DNA of 32,164 nucleotides from Nonomuraea lactucae (GTDB lineage Bacteria; Actinomycetota; Actinomycetes; Streptosporangiales; Streptosporangiaceae), in the NCBI RefSeq assembly GCF_003313395.1, contig NZ_QNFZ01001060.1:1-32164 (forward strand). Direction: 5' to 3'. The translations under genes were made by a program, and so were the position numbers. Shown here piece by piece: positions 6,508-13,169 of this stretch (position 1 is its first letter; each line of letters starts with the position of its first letter). Below the pieces are notes generated by a model that worked only from the letters and a program-made list of their open reading frames with translations, had not been told where the DNA came from and did no database searches.

Positions 6508-7932
6508 TCAGGTCGGGGGTTCCAGATCCTTCAGGGCGTCGGTGATGCGCCGCTTGGCGGCCTCATCTTGGCCAACGACGGTTTTGGCGTAGATCCTTAG
6601 CAGGACGTCCACGCTATGACCTGCCCATTCGGCTACCTGGGTGGCCGGTACGCCGGCATTGAGCCAGGTCGAGACGCAGGCGTGGCGCAGGTCGTAGATG
6701 CGCTTGGCCAGCGGTGACTGCGCCTCGTTGCTGGTCAGGGCTTGTTCTCTGGCCTTGGCCCATACGCGCCGGCACGTGATGCCCGCCACCTCGCCACCGC
6801 GCACCCCAGTGAACACCCGCCCTCCGGGGCCAGGGCCGAACTCCGCAAGGTGCGCGCGAAGAATCCGGGTAAGCGCGGGCGGACAGGGAACGACGCGGGT
6901 CTCCCCCTCGGCGCGGTGCTTGAGGGCGCGTTCTTCTCGCAGGCTGCCGTCGTCCGTCCACTCGCGGCCGGCGAACGGCGCGGCGCTCGCAAAGCGAAGT
7001 TCGCCCCAAGCGTCGGCCGGTTCCTCCAGTTCTCCCGTCTCAGGATTCCTGGCCAGATAGGGAAGGATGACGTTGTCCTCGCGGAGCCTTACTACCTCCT
7101 CGGGACGTAGCCCCGCGTAGTAGATGACGGCGAAGAACGCGACCAGGCGCTTTCCGCTGGGCTGTTGTGCTTCCACCGCGGCAAGAAGGCGGCGCGCTTG
7201 AGCGTGGTTGACGACGCTACGTCTGTCCACTTCGTAGGTGACCCGCGGTGGCTTCCACTTCAGAGCCTTGATCGGGTTGGAATCCAAGAGCTTCAGCTCT
7301 ACGGCGTAGTCCATGGCGTTCTGCAGGATGGTCTTGTGCCGGCGAATCGTGCTTGTGGCGGCGGCCTTCCCGTTCAGGCGCGAGGTGGCGGCGTCGAGCA
7401 TCGCACGGACGGTGGCCGCCTCGGTAAGCGCGGAAACGGGACGGGTGTTCTTGGCAAGCCACGCCAACACCTCGGCCGTTTCCTCGGACGCTTCGGCGCG
7501 CTGTTTCGTGTTGAACCCCCATCGACGCATGGCAGTTCGGAGGTCAAGGTCAGACGGCTTGCCCTTGCCACTCGTGAACATGGCCGGCGTAGCTCCGGTA
7601 AGGGCGCGGGCGATGTCTTGGCGGTACTTGGCCGAGGCAGCTTTCCATTTGAAGTCGGCGAACTTGCAGGCGAAGTCGTACCAGGTCATCGCTGGCCGCT
7701 CAACGCGGCTCCACCTCACCGGCTCGCCGGTGGCCAGGCTGAAAGGCTCACCCTCCCGAGCAGCGGTGAGCAGCTTGCTTCGGTACGCGTCTGCCTGCGC
7801 GCTCTTCTGGAAAGTCCGCTTCCACGGTTTGCCATCCGTGGACCACTGGACGCGATAGGAAGTGATCTTGCCCGCGGCGTTCTTGCGGACCTCGGTCTTG
7901 TGAACGCGAACGCGGTAGGTGGTGTTCTCCAT
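6508..7932 (-). CDS. int: tyrosine recombinase, element integrase
   Basis: A 474-residue site-specific recombinase. An arm-binding N-terminus (1-70), a helical core-binding domain (about 80-225) and the catalytic domain follow in order. Catalytic residues seen are R276 (YYAGLRPEEV), K338, R416 in YDLRHAC (the usual histidine of HxxR is Y413), H439 (WAGHS) and the nucleophile Y448 (RIYAK). It should join the element att site with the tRNA 3' end and, with Xis, reverse the reaction. Its start overlaps the xis stop by 1 nt (TGATG), so the two are co-translated. The gene lies beside the tRNA, separated from attL only by the restriction gene. Confidence 0.96.
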   Translation of the reverse strand: MENTTYRVRVHKTEVRKNAAGKITSYRVQWSTDGKPWKRTFQKSAQADAYRSKLLTAAREGEPFSLATGEPVRWSRVERPAMTWYDFACKFADFKWKAASAKYRQDIARALTGATPAMFTSGKGKPSDLDLRTAMRRWGFNTKQRAEASEETAEVLAWLAKNTRPVSALTEAATVRAMLDAATSRLNGKAAATSTIRRHKTILQNAMDYAVELKLLDSNPIKALKWKPPRVTYEVDRRSVVNHAQARRLLAAVEAQQPSGKRLVAFFAVIYYAGLRPEEVVRLREDNVILPYLARNPETGELEEPADAWGELRFASAAPFAGREWTDDGSLREERALKHRAEGETRVVPCPPALTRILRAHLAEFGPGPGGRVFTGVRGGEVAGITCRRVWAKAREQALTSNEAQSPLAKRIYDLRHACVSTWLNAGVPATQVAEWAGHSVDVLLRIYAKTVVGQDEAAKRRITDALKDLEPPT

Positions 7933-8129
7933 CAGGCTGCGTCCTCTCGGGCGTTAAGCCAGTTTTCAAGGTCGGTACGGCGGACGCGAAGGGAGCCGTT
8001 GGGCAGGGTGATACAGCGCGGGGCGCGACCTTTCTGGCGCCAGTCGTAGAAGGTGGATCGTGAGATCTGGAGTTCCGCGCAGACCTCGGGGACGGTGAGC
8101 ATCGCGCGTAGGCGGGTGACGGTGGCCAT
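7932..8129 (-). CDS. xis: excisionase-like helix-turn-helix protein
   Basis: A 65-residue MerR/HTH_17-type protein: LTVPEVCAELQISRSTFYDW is the helix-turn-helix, and LPNGSLRVRRTDLENWL is the wing and closing helix typical of actinomycete Xis proteins. It should bind att arms and direct Int towards excision. GGAAGGA lies about 9 nt before the ATG. It overlaps int by 1 nt. A repeated stem-loop (8177-8213) lies 47 nt before its start codon. Confidence 0.9.
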   Translation of the reverse strand: MATVTRLRAMLTVPEVCAELQISRSTFYDWRQKGRAPRCITLPNGSLRVRRTDLENWLNAREDAA

Positions 8130-8176
8130 GGCGGCACGTCCTTCCGGGTGTGGCGTGATCGGAAAGAAGTTCGGCG

Positions 8177-8213
8177 CCCTCGGCGGTCGTGCTTGGCGGC
8201 TTGTCGCCGAGGG
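8177..8213. repeat. intercistronic stem-loop repeat, copy 1
   Basis: CCCTCGGCG (8177-8185) pairs with CGCCGAGGG (8205-8213) around a 19-nt loop containing GTGCTTGGCGGCTTGT. The same loop occurs at 10667-10705 and 11760-11794, and the arm ends vary. It lies after the DUF3631 gene and 47 nt before the xis start codon. Confidence 0.8.
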
Positions 8214-8247
8214 GCCGATGGCATGTCTGGAGGGGTAGCCGTTTCAA

Positions 8248-8378
8248 CCCGTTACAGCCGTAACATTGCAGCTCAGGGCAGGAACGGCTTGATGTGGTGT
8301 AACGGGTTAAGCCGTTACAGGGTCGGAAGCCGTATCGCCTTGACCTGCGGTGTTACGGCTGTAACGGCTGTAGCGGCT
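8248..8378. repeat. iteron-like GTAACGG repeats at the end of the replication gene
   Basis: GTTAC/GTAAC pairs occur at 8251-8264 (GTTAC-agcc-GTAAC) and 8299-8318 (GTAACGG...CCGTTAC). Three tandem 9-mers follow at 8352-8378: GTTACGGCT, GTAACGGCT, GTAGCGGCT. The last group also encodes the SRYSRYSR tail of the DUF3631 protein. Closely spaced repeats next to a replication initiator are typical of a replication origin. The function is inferred. Confidence 0.5.
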
Positions 8379-9479
8379 ACCCCGCTCCAGATGCAGGATG
8401 TCGGCCTCTGGAGCGGGTTCGAGGGTCGGGCAGTAGCGCGCCCATGCGTCGGCGAAGTCGCCGCGGCGGTACCCTCTCAGCGGACCATCGGGGAAGCGGA
8501 TCAGGGCTGGGCGGATGTCGTATTCGCGCAGCATCGTGCCGAGTCTTATGGGTGTCAGGCCGACTGGTCCGTGCTCGTTCCATTCGCCCTCGGGGTCGGC
8601 CTTGAGTCGTTCCAGGAGTACGGCGGTGGGCAGCGCGGTGTCGGCGCCGAATGCGGCGCGGCAGGCGGCCAGCAGCCGGACACGTGCCGATGCCTGGTCG
8701 TTGTCGTCGGCCTCGGCGGTGATCGCCAGGGCGGCGGCGCGGGCACGCTCGGGCCAGGTGCTGGCGGCGTAGTCGGCGACGATGACCAGGGGTTCCCAGG
8801 TGTCGGCGGCGCGGTCCTCCACGGGCATGGCGGGTTCGGCCTGTTCCAGGGTGGCCAGGTCGGCGCGTAGCCACTGGTTGAGGTCGGCGGCCAGGTCGCG
8901 GAGTGGTGTGCGGTCGCGGCGGTGGCGGTAGGGTGCGGCGGTTTCGCCGGGTGCGCGGCGGCGCATGCGGACGACGACGGCGCGGTCTTCGATGGTGTCG
9001 GGCATGGCGCCGATGCCGGCGAGTGCGGCCATGGCGAAGGTCGGAATGCTTTCCACGCGGTTGGTGGCCGCGTCGTAGCGTTTGGCCGGCCGGTTGCGCT
9101 GATGTCCGGCGTTGAGCAGGCCGCGCAGGTCTTCATTGCCGTCCGCCTTGGGACCGAAGATGGTGTCAGCCTCGTCGACGAGCATCGTAGGCGGGTCCTC
9201 GGTGATGGACCGGTAGACCGCGGCGCTGGACGAATTGACCGTGATGAACGGTGCGTAGCAGGTGGCCTCGACGACGTCGAGCAGGCGGGACTTGCCGCAG
9301 CGCTTCTCCGGGCCGCGGATGACCAGGCGGGGCGCGTGCGCCCACGCGGGTTGGGCGTGCGAGGCGGCGATCCACAGCGTGACCGCGTCGGCGGCCTCGC
9401 TGCTCGGCAGGATGACGTACCGGGTCAGGGCGGCCCGGAGTCGATCGAGCAGGGCCGCGCCGGTCGGGTGTTGGGTCAT
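8307..9479 (-). CDS. DUF3631 P-loop ATPase, replication helicase partner of prim-pol
   Basis: A 390-residue ATPase. Walker A is GPEKRCGKS (56-64) and Walker B is MLVDEAD (D102-E103), followed by a sensor-type region (AMAALAGIGAMPDTIEDRAVVV) and an arginine-rich segment. The C-terminal DUF3631 region runs through ADAWARYC. DUF3631 proteins normally follow prim-pol genes in actinomycete elements and phages and act as the helicase or loader half of the initiator. ATG 9479 was chosen because GGGAGG lies 7 nt upstream. The tail ends in SRYSRYSR, encoded by the iteron-like repeats. It is 23 nt downstream of the prim-pol gene in the same operon. Confidence 0.85.
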   Translation of the reverse strand: MTQHPTGAALLDRLRAALTRYVILPSSEAADAVTLWIAASHAQPAWAHAPRLVIRGPEKRCGKSRLLDVVEATCYAPFITVNSSSAAVYRSITEDPPTMLVDEADTIFGPKADGNEDLRGLLNAGHQRNRPAKRYDAATNRVESIPTFAMAALAGIGAMPDTIEDRAVVVRMRRRAPGETAAPYRHRRDRTPLRDLAADLNQWLRADLATLEQAEPAMPVEDRAADTWEPLVIVADYAASTWPERARAAALAITAEADDNDQASARVRLLAACRAAFGADTALPTAVLLERLKADPEGEWNEHGPVGLTPIRLGTMLREYDIRPALIRFPDGPLRGYRRGDFADAWARYCPTLEPAPEADILHLERGSRYSRYSRNTAGQGDTASDPVTA

Positions 9480-9502
9480 GGTGGTGCCTCCCAAGGTGCG
9501 GG

Positions 9503-10402
9503 TCAGACGGCGGTCAGGCGGCGGGGACGGCGGGCGCCGTGCCGCAACCCGGACTCGACGGTTCGGGCGACTTCGCCCGGGGGCAGCCCGAGGTCGCCCC
9601 CTCCCTGTTCAAGCAGCTCTTTGATCGGCTGCTCTGGGAGCGCGCCGCCGGCGATGAGTTCCCCAAGCGCGGCGGCGGCGCCGAACAGGGAGCGGTTGCG
9701 CTGGCCGGGCTGGGCGGCGGCCAGGTGCGCGAGTTCGCGGTCCAGAGCCGCGCGCAGATAGGCGGAATGGCAATCATCGGCGATGGGGACGTGCACAGGC
9801 CGTTTGGCTGGTATCGGGGCGGGCGAGAGCAGCTTGAACAGGGAGGGGGCCAGCTGGGCGGGCATCGTGGCGTGCTGCACGCGGTAGCGTCCGGCGCCGT
9901 CTGGCAGGGTGACGGTGCTGCCGGGGGCGACGACGTAGCCGCCCCAGGCGCGGGTGTCGATCAGCCATCCCAGGCTGCCGTTAGTGCTGGGCAGGCGGGC
10001 GTCGGGCGGGGCGGTGTAGTACAGATGCAGGCCGCCTCGGCGGGTACGAACCTGCAAGGTCTCCCACTGCACCGGGATGCCGGCACGCTGGCAGAGGAGC
10101 GCGAACACATCCGCGCCGTCACCGACGCCGGGCAGGTCCCATTCCGGGGGCGGGTGCTGTCCGGGCTTGGGCATGTCCAGGTCGATCACGACCAGTCCGG
10201 CCGGGCCGGTGGCGATGCCAACGTTGTAGGGGGCGCGCTTCCACCAGGCGCGGATGCGGTCGGGGTCACAAGTGGCGCGCGTCTCCCAGTCGGTGAAGCC
10301 GCGCGGGGGTGCCTTGTCGCCCACGGCGAGGGGGAAAACCGGCCAGCCACGGGCGGCGGCGCCCAGAGCGGCGGCTGTCATGTCATGACGACGTGCGGTC
10401 AT
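9503..10402 (-). CDS. bifunctional DNA primase/polymerase (prim-pol), replication initiator
   Basis: A 299-residue archaeo-eukaryotic-type primase domain. It opens with ALGAAARGWPVFPLAVGDKAP, as prim-pol N-terminal domains do, and has the metal-binding pair in VVIDLDMPK (D74, D76), the GIATGPAGL strand, and the RGGLHLYY histidine. It should prime and start replication of the excised element together with the DUF3631 ATPase. The protein is short, so the helicase function is supplied by the separate neighbouring gene. The start overlaps the upstream 74-aa gene in ATGA, with AAAGG 8 nt before it. Confidence 0.9.
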   Translation of the reverse strand: MTARRHDMTAAALGAAARGWPVFPLAVGDKAPPRGFTDWETRATCDPDRIRAWWKRAPYNVGIATGPAGLVVIDLDMPKPGQHPPPEWDLPGVGDGADVFALLCQRAGIPVQWETLQVRTRRGGLHLYYTAPPDARLPSTNGSLGWLIDTRAWGGYVVAPGSTVTLPDGAGRYRVQHATMPAQLAPSLFKLLSPAPIPAKRPVHVPIADDCHSAYLRAALDRELAHLAAAQPGQRNRSLFGAAAALGELIAGGALPEQPIKELLEQGGGDLGLPPGEVARTVESGLRHGARRPRRLTAV

Positions 10403-10623
10403 GCTGCCCGCCTTTCAGGCTCGCTGAGCAGGGCGGCGGTCAGCGCCCGTTCGAGACAGACCTTGTGGACGGGGCGCCGGTCGTCGTCGAGTAGGAAGCT
10501 CGGGCTCCGGCAGAAGCGGCAGGGGCGGCGGCGTCCCCCGCCCCAGTGCTCGCGTTTCTTGTGCCAGTCCAGGGACACGCGCCCCTGGTAGATCCAGTAG
10601 CCGCTGGAGACGGTGGCTGTCAT
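10399..10623 (-). CDS. small zinc-binding hypothetical protein in the replication operon
   Basis: A 74-residue protein with GYWIYQGRVSLDWHKKREHW, followed by CRFC and, after a short stretch, HKVC, a C-x2-C...H-x2-C zinc-binding set. ATG 10623 was chosen because AGAAAGG lies 11 nt upstream and the longer frame would cross the stem-loop repeat at 10667-10705. It overlaps the prim-pol start by 4 nt, so it is translated with it and may assist replication. No family was recognised. Confidence 0.7.
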   Translation of the reverse strand: MTATVSSGYWIYQGRVSLDWHKKREHWGGGRRRPCRFCRSPSFLLDDDRRPVHKVCLERALTAALLSEPERRAA

Positions 10624-10666
10624 GCTGGCAAGTGCCTTTCTTCTGGTGATCGGGAGCAGGGCGGGC

Positions 10667-10705
10667 GGCCTCGGCGGTTGTGCTTGGCGGCTTGTCGCCG
10701 AGGCC
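10667..10705. repeat. intercistronic stem-loop repeat, copy 2
   Basis: GGCCTCGGCG (10667-10676) pairs perfectly with CGCCGAGGCC (10696-10705). The loop is nearly identical to copy 1 and identical to copy 3, and flanks are shared with copy 3 (GATCGGGAGC before, GCACCCTT after). It lies 43 nt before the start codon of the 74-aa gene. Confidence 0.85.
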
Positions 10706-10721
10706 GCATGCACCCTTGTGG

Positions 10722-11714
10722 TTAGGCGGCATCAGAGGTGAGCTGGTCGCCGCGGCAGCTCCACGGGGAGCAGCCGTCGAGCGCGCCTTCCTCGGCCTCG
10801 TCGGCCTCGTCGGCGCTGTCGATGGCGTGGTCTGCCAGGGCCTCCAAGAGGTCGATCTGGCGTTGCTTCCATTCAGTGCGGGTGACTTTGTCGATCGCAG
10901 CCTGATCGAGGGGCAATAGGCTGCGGTGCAGGTAAGGCCGCTCTTTGATGCCACGCAATGTGGCCTCACGCAGGCTGCGATCGAAGGCGACCGCATCGGC
11001 CCACTCGTCGGGGTGGTTGTCGCGGAGCTCGCGCCACTGTCGGTTGCCGTGGAAGGGGCAACCGATACAGGCGCTTTTGGGGGTGTCTGCCCAGCCCTGG
11101 GCGCGGAGGTAGCGCACGCAGTCGGTGCGCGTCCAGCCGGGCCGGCCATCGGCAGCGTCGTCGAGGTCGAGCAGCGGGAAGGCGTTGTGCAGGTAGCGCA
11201 CGTGGGCATCCTTGGCCCGGTGGAACTCATCACGGCTGATGCCGACCCACTGCTCAGCGAACACGCTGGCGGGCACCGGGCGCGGGTGTGGGTACCCCAG
11301 CAGTGCCCGGATGGCGGCCTTGATCGGGCTGACCTTGTATTCCTCGGTGCACTGACGGCGTACCATCGCGGACCCGGACCCGTCACGGTTGCGTACGAAT
11401 ACGGGCATGCGGACAAACGCTCCGGGGGTGAGGGAGTCAGCGCGGAGGTCTCCGGTGATGCGCTGGGCGTTGCTGTCGGCCTGCACCCGCACGATGGGGA
11501 TGTCGGCTGGCTGGGCAACCTCGCGTTCGAGCCGGTCGAGGTGGGCGTAGACGGCGTGCGGTTCCCAGCCGGTGTCAGCGAAGATGGCGACGTCGATTTT
11601 GGGGAGCTGCCCACGGGCGGACAGCAGCAGCAAGGTTGTGGACTGCACGCCGGCGCCGAGGCTGAGCACGCGCAGGGCGGGATTGTTTGACTGTGATGCA
11701 GGGCCGCTGGTCAC
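10722..11714 (-). CDS. PP-loop ATPase of the PAPS-reductase-like family
   Basis: A 330-residue protein starting with LRVLSLGAGVQSTTLLL, the PP-loop that binds ATP in adenine-nucleotide alpha hydrolases. AIFADTGWEP, RRQCTEEYKVSPIKAAI and CIGCPFHGNRQW follow, as in phage- and element-borne members called phosphoadenosine phosphosulfate reductase. The conserved cysteines could carry a thiol or a metal cluster. True sulfate reduction is unlikely in a mobile element, and a nucleic-acid modification role is possible but unproven. The GTG at 11714 was chosen because AGAAAGG lies 9 nt upstream. A longer frame to 11957 would overlap ssb and the stem-loop repeat. Confidence 0.85.
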   Translation of the reverse strand: MTSGPASQSNNPALRVLSLGAGVQSTTLLLLSARGQLPKIDVAIFADTGWEPHAVYAHLDRLEREVAQPADIPIVRVQADSNAQRITGDLRADSLTPGAFVRMPVFVRNRDGSGSAMVRRQCTEEYKVSPIKAAIRALLGYPHPRPVPASVFAEQWVGISRDEFHRAKDAHVRYLHNAFPLLDLDDAADGRPGWTRTDCVRYLRAQGWADTPKSACIGCPFHGNRQWRELRDNHPDEWADAVAFDRSLREATLRGIKERPYLHRSLLPLDQAAIDKVTRTEWKQRQIDLLEALADHAIDSADEADEAEEGALDGCSPWSCRGDQLTSDAA

Positions 11715-11759
11715 GATCGCAGACCTTTCTTGGCAGATGATCGGGAGCGGGGCGGGCGG

Positions 11760-11794
11760 CCTCGGCGGTTGTGCTTGGCGGCTTGTCGCCGAGG
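11760..11794. repeat. intercistronic stem-loop repeat, copy 3
   Basis: CCTCGGCG (11760-11767) pairs with CGCCGAGG (11787-11794). It lies 45 nt before the PP-loop gene start and shares about 70 nearly identical bases with copy 2. A second short hairpin (TGCAC/GTGCA around the CCTTC of GCACCCTTCGTGC) lies between it and the ssb stop. Confidence 0.85.
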
Positions 11795-11820
11795 ACGCCT
11801 GCACCCTTCGTGCACGGGGG

Positions 11821-12267
11821 TTAGAACGGGGGCTCGTCACTCGCCGGGGTGGAGCTTGCCCACGGGTCGGCGGGCGCGCCGCCGTGGCCGTTGTGGGCGG
11901 AGCGGGCGGCCTTTTGCGGTTTGGCGGTGGCGAAGCGCAGCGAGGGGCCGATCTCATCCACGGTCATCTCCACGACCGTGCGGCGGTCGCCGTCGCTGGT
12001 TTCGTAGGTGCGCTGGCGCAGCCGTCCCGAGGCGATGACGCGGGTGCCCTTGGTCAGGGACTCGGTGACGTGGTCGCCGAGGTCGCGCCATGCCGAGCAG
12101 CGCATGAACAGCGGCTCGCCGTCTTGCCACTGCTCGACCTGCTTGTTGTAGACGCGGGGGCTGGAGGCGATGGTGAAGCTGGCCACGGCCAGGCCGCTTT
12201 GGGTGTAGTTCAGTTCGGGGTCGCCGGTCAGGTTGCCGATGATGGTGATCGTGGTCTCGCCGGACAT
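11821..12267 (-). CDS. ssb: single-stranded DNA-binding protein
   Basis: A 148-residue OB-fold protein: ITIIGNLTGDPELNYTQSG, then SGRLRQRTYETSDGDRRTV, with a disordered glycine/proline-rich tail that ends in DEPPF. That acidic tip is the docking site for replication partners in bacterial SSB. It should coat single-stranded DNA during replication or transfer of the element. The host also has its own SSB. ATG 12267 was chosen because GAAAGGA lies 9 nt upstream. Confidence 0.95.
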   Translation of the reverse strand: MSGETTITIIGNLTGDPELNYTQSGLAVASFTIASSPRVYNKQVEQWQDGEPLFMRCSAWRDLGDHVTESLTKGTRVIASGRLRQRTYETSDGDRRTVVEMTVDEIGPSLRFATAKPQKAARSAHNGHGGAPADPWASSTPASDEPPF

Positions 12268-12349
12268 GGCGGGTCTTCCTTTCAAGACATGGCGGATCAG
12301 CGTTGGCTTGATGGGGACGAGATGGAGGGCGCGGCGTAGCGTCGGGCCT

Positions 12350-12619
12350 ATGGCTGAGCAGAGCTACACCGGTGACGATCTGAGCGCGTGGGAGCAGTCG
12401 GTCAACACGCTGCGGTACGGTCCGCACGACGATCCGGGCGACGTGCGCGAGGCCGAAGAGGCCACCGCGAACCTGTGCTCGGCGTGGGGCGGCTGGATGG
12501 ACATGCCTGAGGCGGTGGCGAACATCGTGACGCGCGCCGTGGAGACCGGATACCTCAAGGCGTTGTCCGACGTGCGTGAGGGTCGGGTGGCCGGTCTGGG
12601 CATGCTGGAGGAGGACTGA
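12350..12619 (+). CDS. hypothetical protein on the opposite strand within the backbone
   Basis: An 89-residue acidic protein with YTGDDLSAWEQSVNTLRYGP and HDDPGDVREAEEATANL, followed by WGGWMDMPEAVANIVTRAV. ATG 12350 was chosen because the frame upstream is the reverse of ssb. The codon pattern is good. It is the only plus-strand gene in the backbone, between ssb and the membrane zinc protein. No family was recognised. Its promoter must lie in the 82 nt upstream that also contain the ssb leader. Confidence 0.65.
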   Translation: MAEQSYTGDDLSAWEQSVNTLRYGPHDDPGDVREAEEATANLCSAWGGWMDMPEAVANIVTRAVETGYLKALSDVREGRVAGLGMLEED

Positions 12620-12648
12620 GGGCTCCCCCGCCCCGAACAGCACAGTGG

Positions 12649-12936
12649 TCAGCGGGCGCCGGCGTGGTGCAGGCGACGCAGGTAGTTGTAGAGGCGGCGG
12701 CCGAGGCGCAGGCGCAGGCCGGTGCCGTCGCAGCGGCGGCACCAGCGCTTGACGCGCCCGTTGGGCTTGAGGGTCTTGCCGTGGCCCTTGCAGCGGCGGC
12801 AGCTGCCGAACGGGTCGGCGGCGCAGGCGGCGGCGTAGCCGAGCAACCACAGCGCGGCCAGCAGTCCCAGAAGGACCATGGGTGGTAGCGAGCCGGTAGC
12901 GGTGAGAGGGGTAGCGGTAGCGGCAGGGAGGGTCAT
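12649..12936 (-). CDS. membrane-anchored zinc-ribbon small protein
   Basis: A 95-residue protein with one transmembrane segment (about 19-38, LPPMVLLGLLAALWLLGYAA) and then a DnaJ-type zinc ribbon: C46-x2-C49-x-G-H-G and C66-x2-C69-x-G-T-G. The basic C-terminus should face the cytoplasm. ATG 12936 was chosen because GGAG lies 8 nt upstream. The position next to the TraB-type gene suggests a role in DNA transfer like the small Spd proteins, but no homology was seen. Its first part is encoded through the 8-bp repeats of the candidate clt. Confidence 0.65.
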   Translation of the reverse strand: MTLPAATATPLTATGSLPPMVLLGLLAALWLLGYAAACAADPFGSCRRCKGHGKTLKPNGRVKRWCRRCDGTGLRLRLGRRLYNYLRRLHHAGAR

Positions 12937-13079
12937 GGTGAGCACTCCAGGGGCGTTTTTCGGCGTGGTGGAGGAAGCCCGCTACCCGCTACCTGCGGGT
13001 ATTTGGGCTGATCAGAGAGGGTGCGGGCGGTAGCGGCGTGGGTAGCGCGTTCGCTACCGGTAGCGGGTGAGCCGCTACC
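12884..13079. repeat. cluster of GGTAGCGG 8-mers (candidate clt transfer locus)
   Basis: GGTAGCGG or its complement CCGCTACC, with single-base variants, occurs about ten times: 12884, 12895, 12910, 12916, 12979, 12986, 13029, 13041 and 13072, plus the perfect palindrome CGCTACCGGTAGCG at 13052-13065. The cluster lies just downstream of the traB-like gene. TraB of Streptomyces plasmids such as pSVH1 recognises 8-bp TRS repeats in a noncoding clt region. These repeats have the same size and position but a different sequence. Confidence 0.55.
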
Positions 13080-13169
13080 TCGGCGCCCCCTCCCAAGGGG
13101 TGTGGCGGGCGGTCCACCGGCCGCGCCCGGAACGGCGGGTACGGCCGGTGGACGGTGGGGTTGCGCCCG

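Noticed and set aside
12884-13079. CRISPR array at the 8-mer cluster
   Set aside because: Repeats are only 8 bp, irregularly spaced and in both orientations, and no cas genes are present.
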